DNA of 6,861 bases from Actinomycetota bacterium. GTDB taxonomy: Bacteria; Actinomycetota; Humimicrobiia; Humimicrobiales; Humimicrobiaceae. Both the position numbers and the translations under genes were made by a program. Each line of letters begins with the position of its first letter. The stretch's first letter is position 1. The DNA is taken from the NCBI GenBank assembly GCA_003563375.1, contig PWSB01000085.1, forward strand, positions 1 through 6,861. The letters are read 5' to 3'. Below, piece after piece: positions 1-6,019 of the stretch. The notes beneath the pieces were generated by a model. It saw nothing but the letters and a program-made list of their open reading frames with translations. It did not search any database and had not been told where the DNA came from.

Positions 1-30
1 CATAGGTAAAACCTGCAAAAAACATTCAAA

Positions 31-486
31 TTATTTCTGCGCACTTTCCCTTGCCAGCAGTCTCAGATAAAGGGGTATCATCAGATTCATTACACCCCTT
101 AGGAACAATTCCATGAAGGGCTTGGGTATAAGCTCTATGGTCCATACCACTTTGGTAGAATCAGAGCCCAGGGAAATGAAATCAATCCATCCAATATGAA
201 AAATTACCGGGAATGTCATCCATGAAGGGTTTTCCACCCTATAATATAAGCGACAGGGATAATCCGCTGTTATTATCTTTTCTCTGATAACTGTGTTTTT
301 AAACAGAGGGATACACCTGGTACAACCCACCCCGTTGGTTTGCCCATTCTTTTCCAATTTTATCGAAGGTTTAAGCCCTGCCCCTCTCTTCCAGACAAAA
401 TCAATAAATCTAGACCAGACTTCCTGAGGGGACCCATTCACCGTTTGAGAGTACACTATTTTTCTGGTAGCCTTAAAAAGGTTCAA
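31..486 (-). CDS. SRPBCC-like (START/polyketide cyclase fold) small protein
   Basis: This gene encodes 151 residues, the usual size of a single SRPBCC domain, a helix-grip fold that binds hydrophobic ligands in a deep cavity. The pattern fits: an N-terminal strand, then the helix-forming SPQEVWSRFIDFVW (about residues 19-32), a central IREKIITADYPCRLYYRVENP stretch (about 68-88), and a late strand DSTKVVWTIEL (about 109-119) before a long C-terminal helix rich in Leu and Met. I see no signal peptide or catalytic motif. Translation starts at a TTG (complement of 484-486); a good AGGAG (complement of 493-497) lies 6 nt upstream, and no nearby ATG competes. It is divergent from ychF. The ligand and role are unknown, and the fold is assigned from pattern only, so another small alpha/beta protein is possible. 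That it is a real gene is more certain than its family. Confidence 0.7.
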   Translation of the reverse strand: MNLFKATRKIVYSQTVNGSPQEVWSRFIDFVWKRGAGLKPSIKLEKNGQTNGVGCTRCIPLFKNTVIREKIITADYPCRLYYRVENPSWMTFPVIFHIGWIDFISLGSDSTKVVWTIELIPKPFMELFLRGVMNLMIPLYLRLLARESAQK

Positions 487-492
487 TACTTA

Positions 493-497
493 CTCCT
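493..497 (-). promoter_or_regulatory. Shine-Dalgarno fixing a TTG start
   Basis: On the minus strand this reads AGGAG and lies 6 nt before the TTG at 486-484. It decides the start of the SRPBCC-like gene at a non-ATG codon. Confidence 0.7.
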
Positions 498-536
498 ACT
501 GTTTATAAGAATTTTTTCTAGCTGGGGCTTAATTGA

Positions 537-559
537 CATAGTATATCAAAGTTACTATG
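537..559. promoter_or_regulatory. Inverted repeat, possible shared operator
   Basis: Perfect 7-bp arms CATAGTA (537-543) and TACTATG (553-559) flank a 9-bp spacer. The repeat sits between and partly over the -35 and -10 of the ychF promoter, and it also covers the -10 on the opposite strand. Its position suits a repressor or a spacer-binding activator acting on both genes. The regulator is not identifiable from this window. Confidence 0.45.
540..548 (-). promoter_or_regulatory. Probable extended -10 promoter for the minus-strand gene
   Basis: The minus strand reads TGATATACT, an extended -10 (TGn followed by TATACT, one mismatch to TATAAT). No good -35 is present, which is usual for extended -10 promoters. 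It would give a leader of about 47 nt before the TTG start of the SRPBCC-like gene, and it lies back to back with the ychF promoter. Confidence 0.5.
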
Positions 560-588
560 ATTGAAATATTTATTTTGTAAAGAAAGCT

Positions 589-1650
589 ATGCAGATAGGT
601 ATTATAGGATTGCCAAATGTAGGCAAGTCTACCATTTTTAATATATTGGCAAAGGCAAATGCAGAGGTAGCAGATTATCCTTTCTGCACTATTGAGCCCA
701 ATACAGGTATTTTGATAGTTCCAGACCCTTATCTCCAAAGACTGGCAAAGATACATGATTCTGCTAAAACTACCCCCCCGGGGGTAAAGATCATGGATGT
801 TGCAGGGCTGGTCAAAGGAGCCAGTAGGGGGGAAGGTCTGGGGAATCAGTTTCTTTCACATATAAGGGCTGCTGATATGCTGGCTCATATTATAAAATGT
901 TTTAAAAGTAGTGATGGTGAAAGCGCTGATCCAAGCGGTGATGTAGACACAATAAACACAGAATTACTGCTTTCGGATATAGAAATACTTGGAAGAAGAG
1001 CTGAAAAGCTAAGCACCTTGGCAAGGACAGGAGACAGGGAGGCCTCCGAACAGCTGGATCTTGTAAGCTTCCTTATAAAGGAGTTAAACCAGGGAAGAAT
1101 CCCCGGTCCAGAGGAGCTTTCAGCTAACATGGCAAAATACATAAGGGAGCTTGACCTGCTGAGCTTTAAACCTGTCCTTTATGTTGCCAATATGGATGAT
1201 ACCGGGCTCAGCCGCATATTGCATAAAAAGCTTGCCAGTAAAGTAGGCGTTAATAGGACTGTAAAGGTTTATGCTGGGCTGGAAGCTGAATTGATGGAGC
1301 TGGAGCCTGAGGAAAGGGCCCAATATGCAAAAGAGCTGGGCATAGAAGGCGGCATTGATTCTTTTGTCAAATCCTGTTACAGTCTGCTGGACCTGATAAC
1401 TTTCTATACCCTCAATAAAAATGAAGCCAGAGCCTGGCCGCTTCAAAGGGGTAAAAAAGCCATCGACGCTGCTGAAAAGATCCATAGTGATATGGCAAAA
1501 GGCTTCATTAAGGCGGAAGTCATCGGTGCCGAAGAGCTTTTGGAGTGCGGGTCTTTTGCCAAGGCCAGGCAAACGGGAAGGCTTAGGCTGGAAGGCAGGG
1601 ATTATGTGGTAGCTGACCGGGATGTTATACAGGTCAGGTTTGCAATTTAG
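589..1650 (+). CDS. ychF: Redox/ribosome-associated ATPase YchF (Obg family, OLA1 homologue)
   Basis: The 353 residues are close to the family's usual length of about 363. YchF/OLA1 belongs to the Obg group of P-loop NTPases but prefers ATP to GTP; it is cytosolic, binds ribosomes and is linked to stress and oxidative responses. The Walker A/G1 loop GLPNVGKST is at residues 7-15, followed by the family-typical YPFCTIEPNTG segment (about 30-40), the G3 region DVAGLVKGASRGEGLGNQFL (about 70-89) and a coiled-coil insertion in the middle. The usual G4 NKxD is replaced by NMDD (201-204), as expected for the ATP-preferring YchF group, which usually has NVDE. The C-terminal TGS domain runs from about residue 270 to the end (LITFYTLNKNEARAWPLQRG, later LEGRDYVVADRDVIQVRF). 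The start ATG follows only a weak, A-rich ribosome site. The methyltransferase gene begins 19 nt after the stop. Confidence 0.97.
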   Translation: MQIGIIGLPNVGKSTIFNILAKANAEVADYPFCTIEPNTGILIVPDPYLQRLAKIHDSAKTTPPGVKIMDVAGLVKGASRGEGLGNQFLSHIRAADMLAHIIKCFKSSDGESADPSGDVDTINTELLLSDIEILGRRAEKLSTLARTGDREASEQLDLVSFLIKELNQGRIPGPEELSANMAKYIRELDLLSFKPVLYVANMDDTGLSRILHKKLASKVGVNRTVKVYAGLEAELMELEPEERAQYAKELGIEGGIDSFVKSCYSLLDLITFYTLNKNEARAWPLQRGKKAIDAAEKIHSDMAKGFIKAEVIGAEELLECGSFAKARQTGRLRLEGRDYVVADRDVIQVRFAI

Positions 1651-1655
1651 GGAAA

Positions 1656-1662
1656 AGGAGGG
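1656..1662 (+). promoter_or_regulatory. Shine-Dalgarno fixing the TTG start of the methyltransferase
   Basis: AGGAGGG lies 7 nt before the TTG at 1670. It falls just after the ychF stop and makes this TTG a far better start than the in-frame ATG at 1622, which lies inside ychF and has no ribosome site. Confidence 0.8.
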
Positions 1663-1669
1663 ATGGGCA

Positions 1670-2590
1670 TTGGGCCTGAGGAGATCAGATTATGAAAATT
1701 ATGATTATCAAGACTTCTGGAAGGATGAAAAAAGACTCTATGAAGACATGTCCGAAAGGATAGCTTTGCGCAAAATGCTTGCTCCCCTACAGGACAGGTC
1801 CGGTGTATTTGCAGATATAGGTTGCGGGTATGGCAGGCTTTTTACTGAATACAGGGATTTTAAGACCATTCTCCTTGTTGATTATTCGATGAAAAATCTT
1901 AGAACTGCTAAAAAAAATATCAAAAAATATCTGGGGGCCGGCCAGATGCAAGGCTCTTCAATCCATTTTATTGCAGCTGACGCATCAAGGCTGCCGTTCA
2001 GGTCAGATATTATTGATGTGCTGTTAACTGTAAGGATGGTCCACCATCTTTCAGATCCCCGGTTTTATTTTGATCAGGTGCAAAGGGTCCTAAAAGACGG
2101 CGGGACCTATATCCTGGAGTTTGCAAACAAGAGAAACACAAAGAATATATTAAGGAGCATGGTGGGTAGAATGGATACCTCTCCTTTCAACCTGACCCCT
2201 TCCAGAATAGGAGATACCATCCAGAATTATCATCCATCCTATATACTGGGGATGCTAACAGAGAGGAATTTTAATCTGAAGTGGATATTAAGCGTTTCCA
2301 ATTTCAGGCTGCCGCTCTTAAAAAAAATATTACCTTTAAAAACTATCCTGGTTTTAGAGGATATATATCAGAGATTTTTGTCTTCACTGAGCCTGGGGCC
2401 AAGCCTATTTCTAAAAACAAACTTGGAAAAGAAATCCAGTGTTCAGGAGCAAGGCGACGAGATAGGAAATATCCTCGCCTGCCCCAAATGTTGTAAGTCC
2501 TGCCTTATAATACATGATGATAGAGTCACTTGCAGGACCTGTAAAGTAGATTACAGCATAGATGAAGGTATATTTGACTTCAAACAATAA
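1670..2590 (+). CDS. Class I SAM-dependent methyltransferase with C-terminal Trm112-like zinc ribbon
   Basis: From the TTG start the protein has 306 residues. The N-terminal half is a Rossmann-fold methyltransferase of the type 11 group: motif I VFADIGCGYG (46-55) binds S-adenosylmethionine, the acidic residue ending strand 2 is in LLVDYS (Asp71), AADASRLPF (about 102-110) carries the adenine-contacting Asp104, and VRMVHHLSD with RVLKDGGTYILEF (about 122-151) forms motifs III-IV. A predominantly helical linker follows. The C-terminus is a zinc-ribbon module of the Trm112/UPF0434 type: CPKC (Cys271, Cys274), then CRTC (Cys288, Cys291), then YSIDEGIFDF; Cys275 and Cys278 are extra. The substrate is unknown. 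It probably shares the ychF transcript. An upstream in-frame ATG at 1622 would add 16 residues and overlap ychF by 29 nt, which I reject on ribosome-site grounds. Confidence 0.9.
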   Translation: MGLRRSDYENYDYQDFWKDEKRLYEDMSERIALRKMLAPLQDRSGVFADIGCGYGRLFTEYRDFKTILLVDYSMKNLRTAKKNIKKYLGAGQMQGSSIHFIAADASRLPFRSDIIDVLLTVRMVHHLSDPRFYFDQVQRVLKDGGTYILEFANKRNTKNILRSMVGRMDTSPFNLTPSRIGDTIQNYHPSYILGMLTERNFNLKWILSVSNFRLPLLKKILPLKTILVLEDIYQRFLSSLSLGPSLFLKTNLEKKSSVQEQGDEIGNILACPKCCKSCLIIHDDRVTCRTCKVDYSIDEGIFDFKQ

Positions 2591-2592
2591 TG

Positions 2593-2621
2593 TTGATATA
2601 CATGTGACACTTTGTTACAAT
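2593..2621 (+). promoter_or_regulatory. Sigma-70-type promoter for rex
   Basis: A -35 TTGATA (2593-2598), a 17-bp spacer and a -10 TACAAT (2616-2621) preceded by TGt form an extended -10 promoter. Transcription should start near 2628, leaving a leader of about 24 nt before rex. It begins 3 bp after the methyltransferase stop. Confidence 0.75.
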
Positions 2622-2634
2622 TATGCAACAAAGT
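2609..2634. promoter_or_regulatory. Rex-like operator: 26-bp inverted repeat over the rex -10
   Basis: The top strand from 2609 reads ACTTTGTTACA and the bottom strand from 2634 reads ACTTTGTTGCA: 11-bp arms with one mismatch and a 4-bp spacer (2620-2623). The core TTGTT...AACAA resembles the known Rex operator TTGTTAA-N4-TTAACAA, but each half is one base longer, giving 20 bp rather than 18. It covers the -10 and the start point of the rex promoter, the classic place for self-repression. The match to Rex is an inference. Confidence 0.65.
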
Positions 2635-2651
2635 AGGTGAATGATTAAGGG

Positions 2652-3308
2652 ATGAATAATTTAAATAAAGAAAAACAAAAAATCTATTCTGAGGGATTGA
2701 TATCAAGGCTGTCCCAGTATTTAAAATATATTGTTCAGCTAAAAGAACTTGGAAAAAGGACCGTAACCTCTCAGGAAATAAGTAATAATACTGATATAAA
2801 CAGCGCTGAAGTAAGAAGGGACCTTATCTATTTTGGCATAACCGGCAAAAGAGGTGTGGGTTATGATGTGGAGCAGCTTTCAAAAGAGTTCAACCGTATT
2901 TTGGGCTATGGCCAGGAAGTAAAGCTTGCACTCATAGGGGCAGGTAATCTGGGGAAAGCTATTTTAAATTATAAAAGCTTGGGCCAGTTCGGTTTTAAGG
3001 TAGAGAATGTCTTTGACAATGATACAAGGGTAATAGATAAGAAGATTTCAGGGCATAAGGTACTTAATATAAATCAATTAAAGGATATTGCAGCAGAAAA
3101 GAATATTGAAATAGCCATACTTGCGGTAACCCCCCATTCGGCCCAGAGGGTTACAGATATACTGGTTAATAATGGCTTTAAGGTCATCATCAACTACACA
3201 TCGGTTCCTGTTAAGGCGCCTTCCCATGTAAATGTACAGACTACAGATCCTATTGAAAAATTGCTGCACACTCTGTATTATTTATCTAATACCGGATATA
3301 AAGAATAA
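2652..3308 (+). CDS. rex: Redox-sensing transcriptional repressor Rex
   Basis: The 218 residues match the family's usual 205-220. Rex is a dimer that binds operators when NAD+ is high and lets go when NADH rises, controlling fermentative and respiratory genes. The N-terminal winged helix (about 15-85) includes INSAEVRRDLIYFGITGKRGVGY, with the recognition helix SAEVRRDLIYFG (51-62). The Rossmann domain begins at about 90 with GAGNLGKA (96-103) for the dinucleotide; FDND (121-124) ends the second strand and gives adenosine contacts. The C-terminus (about 195-215) is the swapped helix that inserts into the partner subunit. The start is bounded by an in-frame TAA just upstream; its ribosome site is weak, either AGGTGA 11 nt away or AAGGG immediately adjacent. 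It is first in a unit with the LCP gene and probably represses itself. Confidence 0.96.
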   Translation: MNNLNKEKQKIYSEGLISRLSQYLKYIVQLKELGKRTVTSQEISNNTDINSAEVRRDLIYFGITGKRGVGYDVEQLSKEFNRILGYGQEVKLALIGAGNLGKAILNYKSLGQFGFKVENVFDNDTRVIDKKISGHKVLNINQLKDIAAEKNIEIAILAVTPHSAQRVTDILVNNGFKVIINYTSVPVKAPSHVNVQTTDPIEKLLHTLYYLSNTGYKE

Positions 3309-3321
3309 TCTTTGGTCTCTT

Positions 3322-4170
3322 ATGAACAGAATAAGAAGCTGCTTCATAACAATAGTCATAATTATTTTCCTAAGCAGTTTGGTTTTTCTTTGTGTTGCCC
3401 TTCCCGGCAACCAAAACGGATCTGCCTTAGGTATTTTTTCACCTGCAAGAAATTATCTGTTTCTAGGTGTAGATGACAGGGATGGGGCAGAGTTTAAGGG
3501 ACGGACGGACACAATGCTTGTGCTCCATGTTGCCGGGTTTGGAAGAAAAGACAGCTTGATATCCATACCAAGGGACATCAGGGTGCACCTTGAAGGCCAG
3601 GGGTACCAAAAGATAAACGCCGCTTATGTATTTGGTGGCAAAGAAATGGCCGAGAACGAGGTATATGACCTTACCGGTATCAGGGTACACAGGACAATGG
3701 TCATAAATTTTGAAGGGTTTAAAAGAATAATAGATATTCTTGGGGGAGTGACCATTGAGGTTACCGAGCCTATGCACGACCCGCTTTCAGGGGCAAATTT
3801 TGATCCAGGCGTATACCATATGGACGGGGAGCAGGCCCTGGCATTTTCAAGGTCCAGGGCAACCGCAAGGGCGGACCTGGACAGGGTGGAAAGGCAGCAG
3901 GAACTTTTAACAGAGCTTATCCGGCAAAAAGTGGGCTTATCCGCCATAACCAGGCTTCCACGGGTTTTGGCCGTATTAGAGGAAGAGACCTTATCAAACC
4001 TTACCATGCTTGACTATGCTTCTCTTGGGTTTTTTATGCTGTTTTCCTTTAGGGGTATGAACAGACTCACCATACCCACAGAAGGAGCTAACATAGATGG
4101 TATAAGCTATCTAATCGCAGACCCAGACCAAACAAGGGAATACCTTTCTATGTATATGGAAATAGATTGA
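3322..4170 (+). CDS. LCP (LytR-CpsA-Psr) family cell-wall polymer ligase
   Basis: The protein has 282 residues from this ATG, within the range of LCP enzymes. These membrane-anchored phosphotransferases move teichoic acids, capsules or other glycopolymers from a lipid carrier to peptidoglycan outside the cell. One membrane segment (about 6-27, FITIVIIIFLSSLVFLCVAL after a short basic start) anchors it, with the catalytic domain outside. Family motifs are intact: GRTDTMLV (60-67, Arg61 and Asp63), SIPRDIRV (81-88), KINAAYVFGG (97-106), GGVTIEV (141-147), and the GVYHMDGEQALAFSRSRA...DLDRVERQQ block (163-193). I chose ATG 3322 over the in-frame ATG at 3232, which overlaps rex and would put 30 residues before the membrane anchor. 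No ribosome site is visible; the 13-nt gap suggests coupling to rex translation. It may not be a transcription regulator despite the older LytR name. Confidence 0.93.
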   Translation: MNRIRSCFITIVIIIFLSSLVFLCVALPGNQNGSALGIFSPARNYLFLGVDDRDGAEFKGRTDTMLVLHVAGFGRKDSLISIPRDIRVHLEGQGYQKINAAYVFGGKEMAENEVYDLTGIRVHRTMVINFEGFKRIIDILGGVTIEVTEPMHDPLSGANFDPGVYHMDGEQALAFSRSRATARADLDRVERQQELLTELIRQKVGLSAITRLPRVLAVLEEETLSNLTMLDYASLGFFMLFSFRGMNRLTIPTEGANIDGISYLIADPDQTREYLSMYMEID

Positions 4171-4195
4171 GTAAAATTTTATCTTTCTTTATAAT
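4167..4195 (+). promoter_or_regulatory. Promoter for the small gene and purB
   Basis: A -35 TTGAGT (4167-4172) overlaps the LCP stop codon, and a perfect -10 TATAAT (4190-4195) follows after 17 bp. The start point should be near 4202. No promoter was seen between the small gene and purB, so both probably come from here. Confidence 0.7.
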
Positions 4196-4223
4196 AATAC
4201 TATTGAAATAATAATCCTTATGC

Positions 4224-4230
4224 GGAGGTG
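4224..4230 (+). promoter_or_regulatory. Shine-Dalgarno fixing a GTG start
   Basis: GGAGGTG lies 6 nt before GTG 4237 but only 2 nt before the out-of-frame ATG 4233, so it favours the GTG. Confidence 0.65.
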
Positions 4231-4236
4231 GTATGA

Positions 4237-4551
4237 GTGGCGGGAAATCCTCCATTAAGCATTGCAAACTTGTCTTTGCTGAATGGAAATAACAAATTTT
4301 TGATTCAGGTCTCCAAAGAATCCAAAAAACTTGAAGATTTTTTAAAAAAAGAAATACCAAGCAAGGATAAAGCCTGGATGCCGGATCTTAAAAGCTGGGA
4401 GATCAATAAAAAATGGCTGTTGAAGGTAAGTGATATATGCAGGGAAGAATATGATCAGGTCTTTTTTGATTTTAATGAAGAGCTGTATGATCTAAATGAT
4501 ACCAAGAATTATCAGCAGTTCAGGGAAAAAATAATCGAAGATTTGCTTTAG
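4237..4551 (+). CDS. Small hypothetical protein with HARP-like W-x-P-D-x-K-x-W motif
   Basis: I do not firmly recognise this 104-residue protein. Residues 20-75 have the shape of the short HARP-like module found at the N-terminus of SMARCAL1-type and some bacterial helicases: a strand (KFLIQVSKES), a helix (KKLEDFLKKEIP), then WMPDLKSWEI (47-56) with the W-x-P-D/E-x-K-x-W core, and a second helix (KKWLLKVSDIC). The remainder is acidic and helical. It has no helicase motors, signal peptide or membrane segment. A GTG start is chosen because GGAGGTG (4224-4230) lies 6 nt upstream; the ATG at 4233, out of frame, gives only 19 codons. It has its own promoter and is followed 46 nt later by purB. 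A nucleic-acid-related role is a guess from the motif. Confidence 0.75.
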   Translation: MAGNPPLSIANLSLLNGNNKFLIQVSKESKKLEDFLKKEIPSKDKAWMPDLKSWEINKKWLLKVSDICREEYDQVFFDFNEELYDLNDTKNYQQFREKIIEDLL

Positions 4552-4597
4552 CGCTCTCTGGTTCTAATTCTTTATACACTTAATATAAGGGGGGTAA

Positions 4598-5899
4598 ATG
4601 ATTCCAAGATATAGTTTAAAAGAAATGAGTGCTGTCTGGGAAGATAAAAACAAATTTTCTAAATGGCTGGATGTAGAAAAAGCTGTAGCTAAGGTCCAGG
4701 CACAATCAGGTATAATACCCCGCGAAGCTGCAGAAGATATTGAAAAAAAGGGCCAGTTCAACCTTGAACAAATAGAGGAGATAGAGGCCAGGACCCATCA
4801 TGATGTAATAGCATTTCTAACCAGTGTCTCCTCCCATATAGGGGAGTGGTCCAAGTATCTTCATTATGGCCTGACTTCCTCCGATGTAGGAGATACAGCA
4901 CTTTGCCTCCAGATAATAGATGCAATTGACCTTATAGAGAAAAAGATGATAAGGCTCACCCGCCTCCTTATAGAAAAAGCCCATCTTTATGCCCATACCG
5001 TGATGGTGGGCAGGACCCATGGCATCCATGCGGAACCGGTGACCCTGGGGCTAAAATTCTGCCTGTACAGCTTTGAGATGGACAGGAATTTAAAAAGGCT
5101 TTCCCAGGCAAGGCAGGAGATAAGCTATGGTAAGATATCCGGGGCTGTAGGTACATATGCCAATACTCCGCCTGAAGTAGAAGAAAAGGTCTGCAGCTTG
5201 CTGGGCCTAAAACCTGCTGCAGTATCTACGCAGGTACTCCAACGGGACAGGCATGCCCAGCTGATCTCAGCGCTGGCTATAGCCGCAGCTTCACTGGAAA
5301 AGATAGCTTTAGAGATAAGGAACCTCCAGAGGACAGATGTAAGGGAATTGGAGGAGCCATTTGCCAAAGGCCAGAAGGGGTCATCGGCTATGCCTCACAA
5401 GAAAAATCCTATAATTTGTGAAAGGATATGCGGGCTGGCAAGGATACTGAGATCTCATCTGGTTACCGCAGTAGAAAACATAGCGCTGTGGCATGAGAGG
5501 GATATATCCCATTCATCTGCAGAGAGGATAATCATCCCTGATAGTTTCCTTTTGCTTGATTACCTGCTGGAGAAGACGATATTTGTAGTAGGGGGCCTTA
5601 CCATATACAGGTCCAACATGCAGAAAAACCTTATGAAATACGGGGGGATAATATTTTCCCAAAGGGTGCTTCTTTCACTCATCGAAAAAGGAATGGCCAG
5701 AGATGACGCCTACAAATTAGTCCAGGAGGCAGCACTTGATGCCTGGCAGAATGGTAAAAGCTTCAAAGAAAATATACTGGACAGCAAAGACATCAGCGGA
5801 TTTATGGATAAACAAGGAATAGAAAAATTATTTGATGTAAATTACCATCTGCGTTATATTGATAAGGTTTTAAAAAGGCTGGATAATATAAAGGTATAA
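4598..5899 (+). CDS. purB: Adenylosuccinate lyase (PurB)
   Basis: The 433 residues match the short, Bacillus-type lyase (about 430). The enzyme removes fumarate twice in purine synthesis: from SAICAR to AICAR, and from adenylosuccinate to AMP. It is a cytosolic homotetramer of the fumarase/aspartase superfamily. The catalytic and binding histidines fall at the same places as in the B. subtilis enzyme: His68 in RTHHDV, His89 in HYGLTSSDVGDTA (89-101) and His141 in GRTHGIHAEP. The signature loop GSSAMPHKKNP is at 261-271, with the catalytic serine in the SS pair (262-263). Nothing is missing or truncated. The ATG has a strong AAGGGGGG ribosome site 4 nt upstream. It follows the small HARP-like gene and is separated from purF by 120 bp that hold a new promoter, so the two purine genes need not share one transcript. 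Confidence 0.97.
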   Translation: MIPRYSLKEMSAVWEDKNKFSKWLDVEKAVAKVQAQSGIIPREAAEDIEKKGQFNLEQIEEIEARTHHDVIAFLTSVSSHIGEWSKYLHYGLTSSDVGDTALCLQIIDAIDLIEKKMIRLTRLLIEKAHLYAHTVMVGRTHGIHAEPVTLGLKFCLYSFEMDRNLKRLSQARQEISYGKISGAVGTYANTPPEVEEKVCSLLGLKPAAVSTQVLQRDRHAQLISALAIAAASLEKIALEIRNLQRTDVRELEEPFAKGQKGSSAMPHKKNPIICERICGLARILRSHLVTAVENIALWHERDISHSSAERIIIPDSFLLLDYLLEKTIFVVGGLTIYRSNMQKNLMKYGGIIFSQRVLLSLIEKGMARDDAYKLVQEAALDAWQNGKSFKENILDSKDISGFMDKQGIEKLFDVNYHLRYIDKVLKRLDNIKV

Positions 5900-5946
5900 G
5901 CCTTGGGTTCCATCCTTTTTTGATTGAATCATAAAATTTTAAATAT

Positions 5947-5975
5947 TTAACAAATATCCGGCAATGCAGTATCAT
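5947..5975 (+). promoter_or_regulatory. Promoter for purF
   Basis: A -35 TTAACA (5947-5952) and a -10 TATCAT (5970-5975), each one base from consensus, are 17 bp apart. Transcription would start near 5982, leaving a leader of about 38 nt. The leader shows no clear purine riboswitch, hairpin or PurR-type palindrome. The rest of the 120-bp purB-purF gap is AT-rich with no convincing terminator. Confidence 0.6.
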
Positions 5976-6019
5976 ATGGGCTGGTTAGAAATTAGTGGGA
6001 GACCTTGGAGCCTTTATAT

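Larger units (their letters stand above)
533..561 (+). promoter_or_regulatory. Sigma-70-type promoter for ychF
   Basis: A perfect -35 TTGACA (533-538) and a -10 TATGAT (556-561) are separated by exactly 17 bp. The predicted transcript starts near 568, about 21 nt before the ychF ATG. The spacer is largely occupied by an inverted repeat described separately. Confidence 0.8.

Noticed and set aside
1120..1572. 150-codon minus-strand ORF opposite ychF
   Set aside because: It is a shadow of the well-conserved ychF gene, with no promoter, ribosome site or recognisable domain.
1622..1669. ATG-started extension of the methyltransferase overlapping ychF
   Set aside because: It has no ribosome site and overlaps ychF by 29 nt, while TTG 1670 has AGGAGGG at ideal distance.
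3232..3321. Thirty-residue N-terminal extension of the LCP protein
   Set aside because: It lies inside rex in another frame, reads as Cys- and Ile-rich shadow sequence, and would precede the membrane anchor.
3624..4007. 127-codon minus-strand ORF opposite the LCP gene
   Set aside because: It is antisense to the conserved LCP motifs, Ser-rich as expected of a shadow frame, with no start signals.
4233..4292. 19-codon ORF from ATG 4233
   Set aside because: It is too close to the ribosome site and lies within the GTG-started gene in another frame; no family resemblance.
4552..4597. Possible separate promoter for purB
   Set aside because: TATACA and TAATAT resemble a -10, but no acceptable -35 lies 16-18 bp upstream of either.
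5875..5921. Possible terminator after purB: 6-bp stem AAGGCT/AGCCTT and a T6 run
   Set aside because: The loop is 18 nt, the T-run begins 11 nt after the stem, and the left arm is within purB; not a convincing intrinsic terminator.
5931..5958. AT-rich stretch with AAAATTTT and AAATATTT palindromes and repeated AAATAT
   Set aside because: Short AT palindromes are expected by chance in such sequence; I see no more than a promoter-upstream AT tract.
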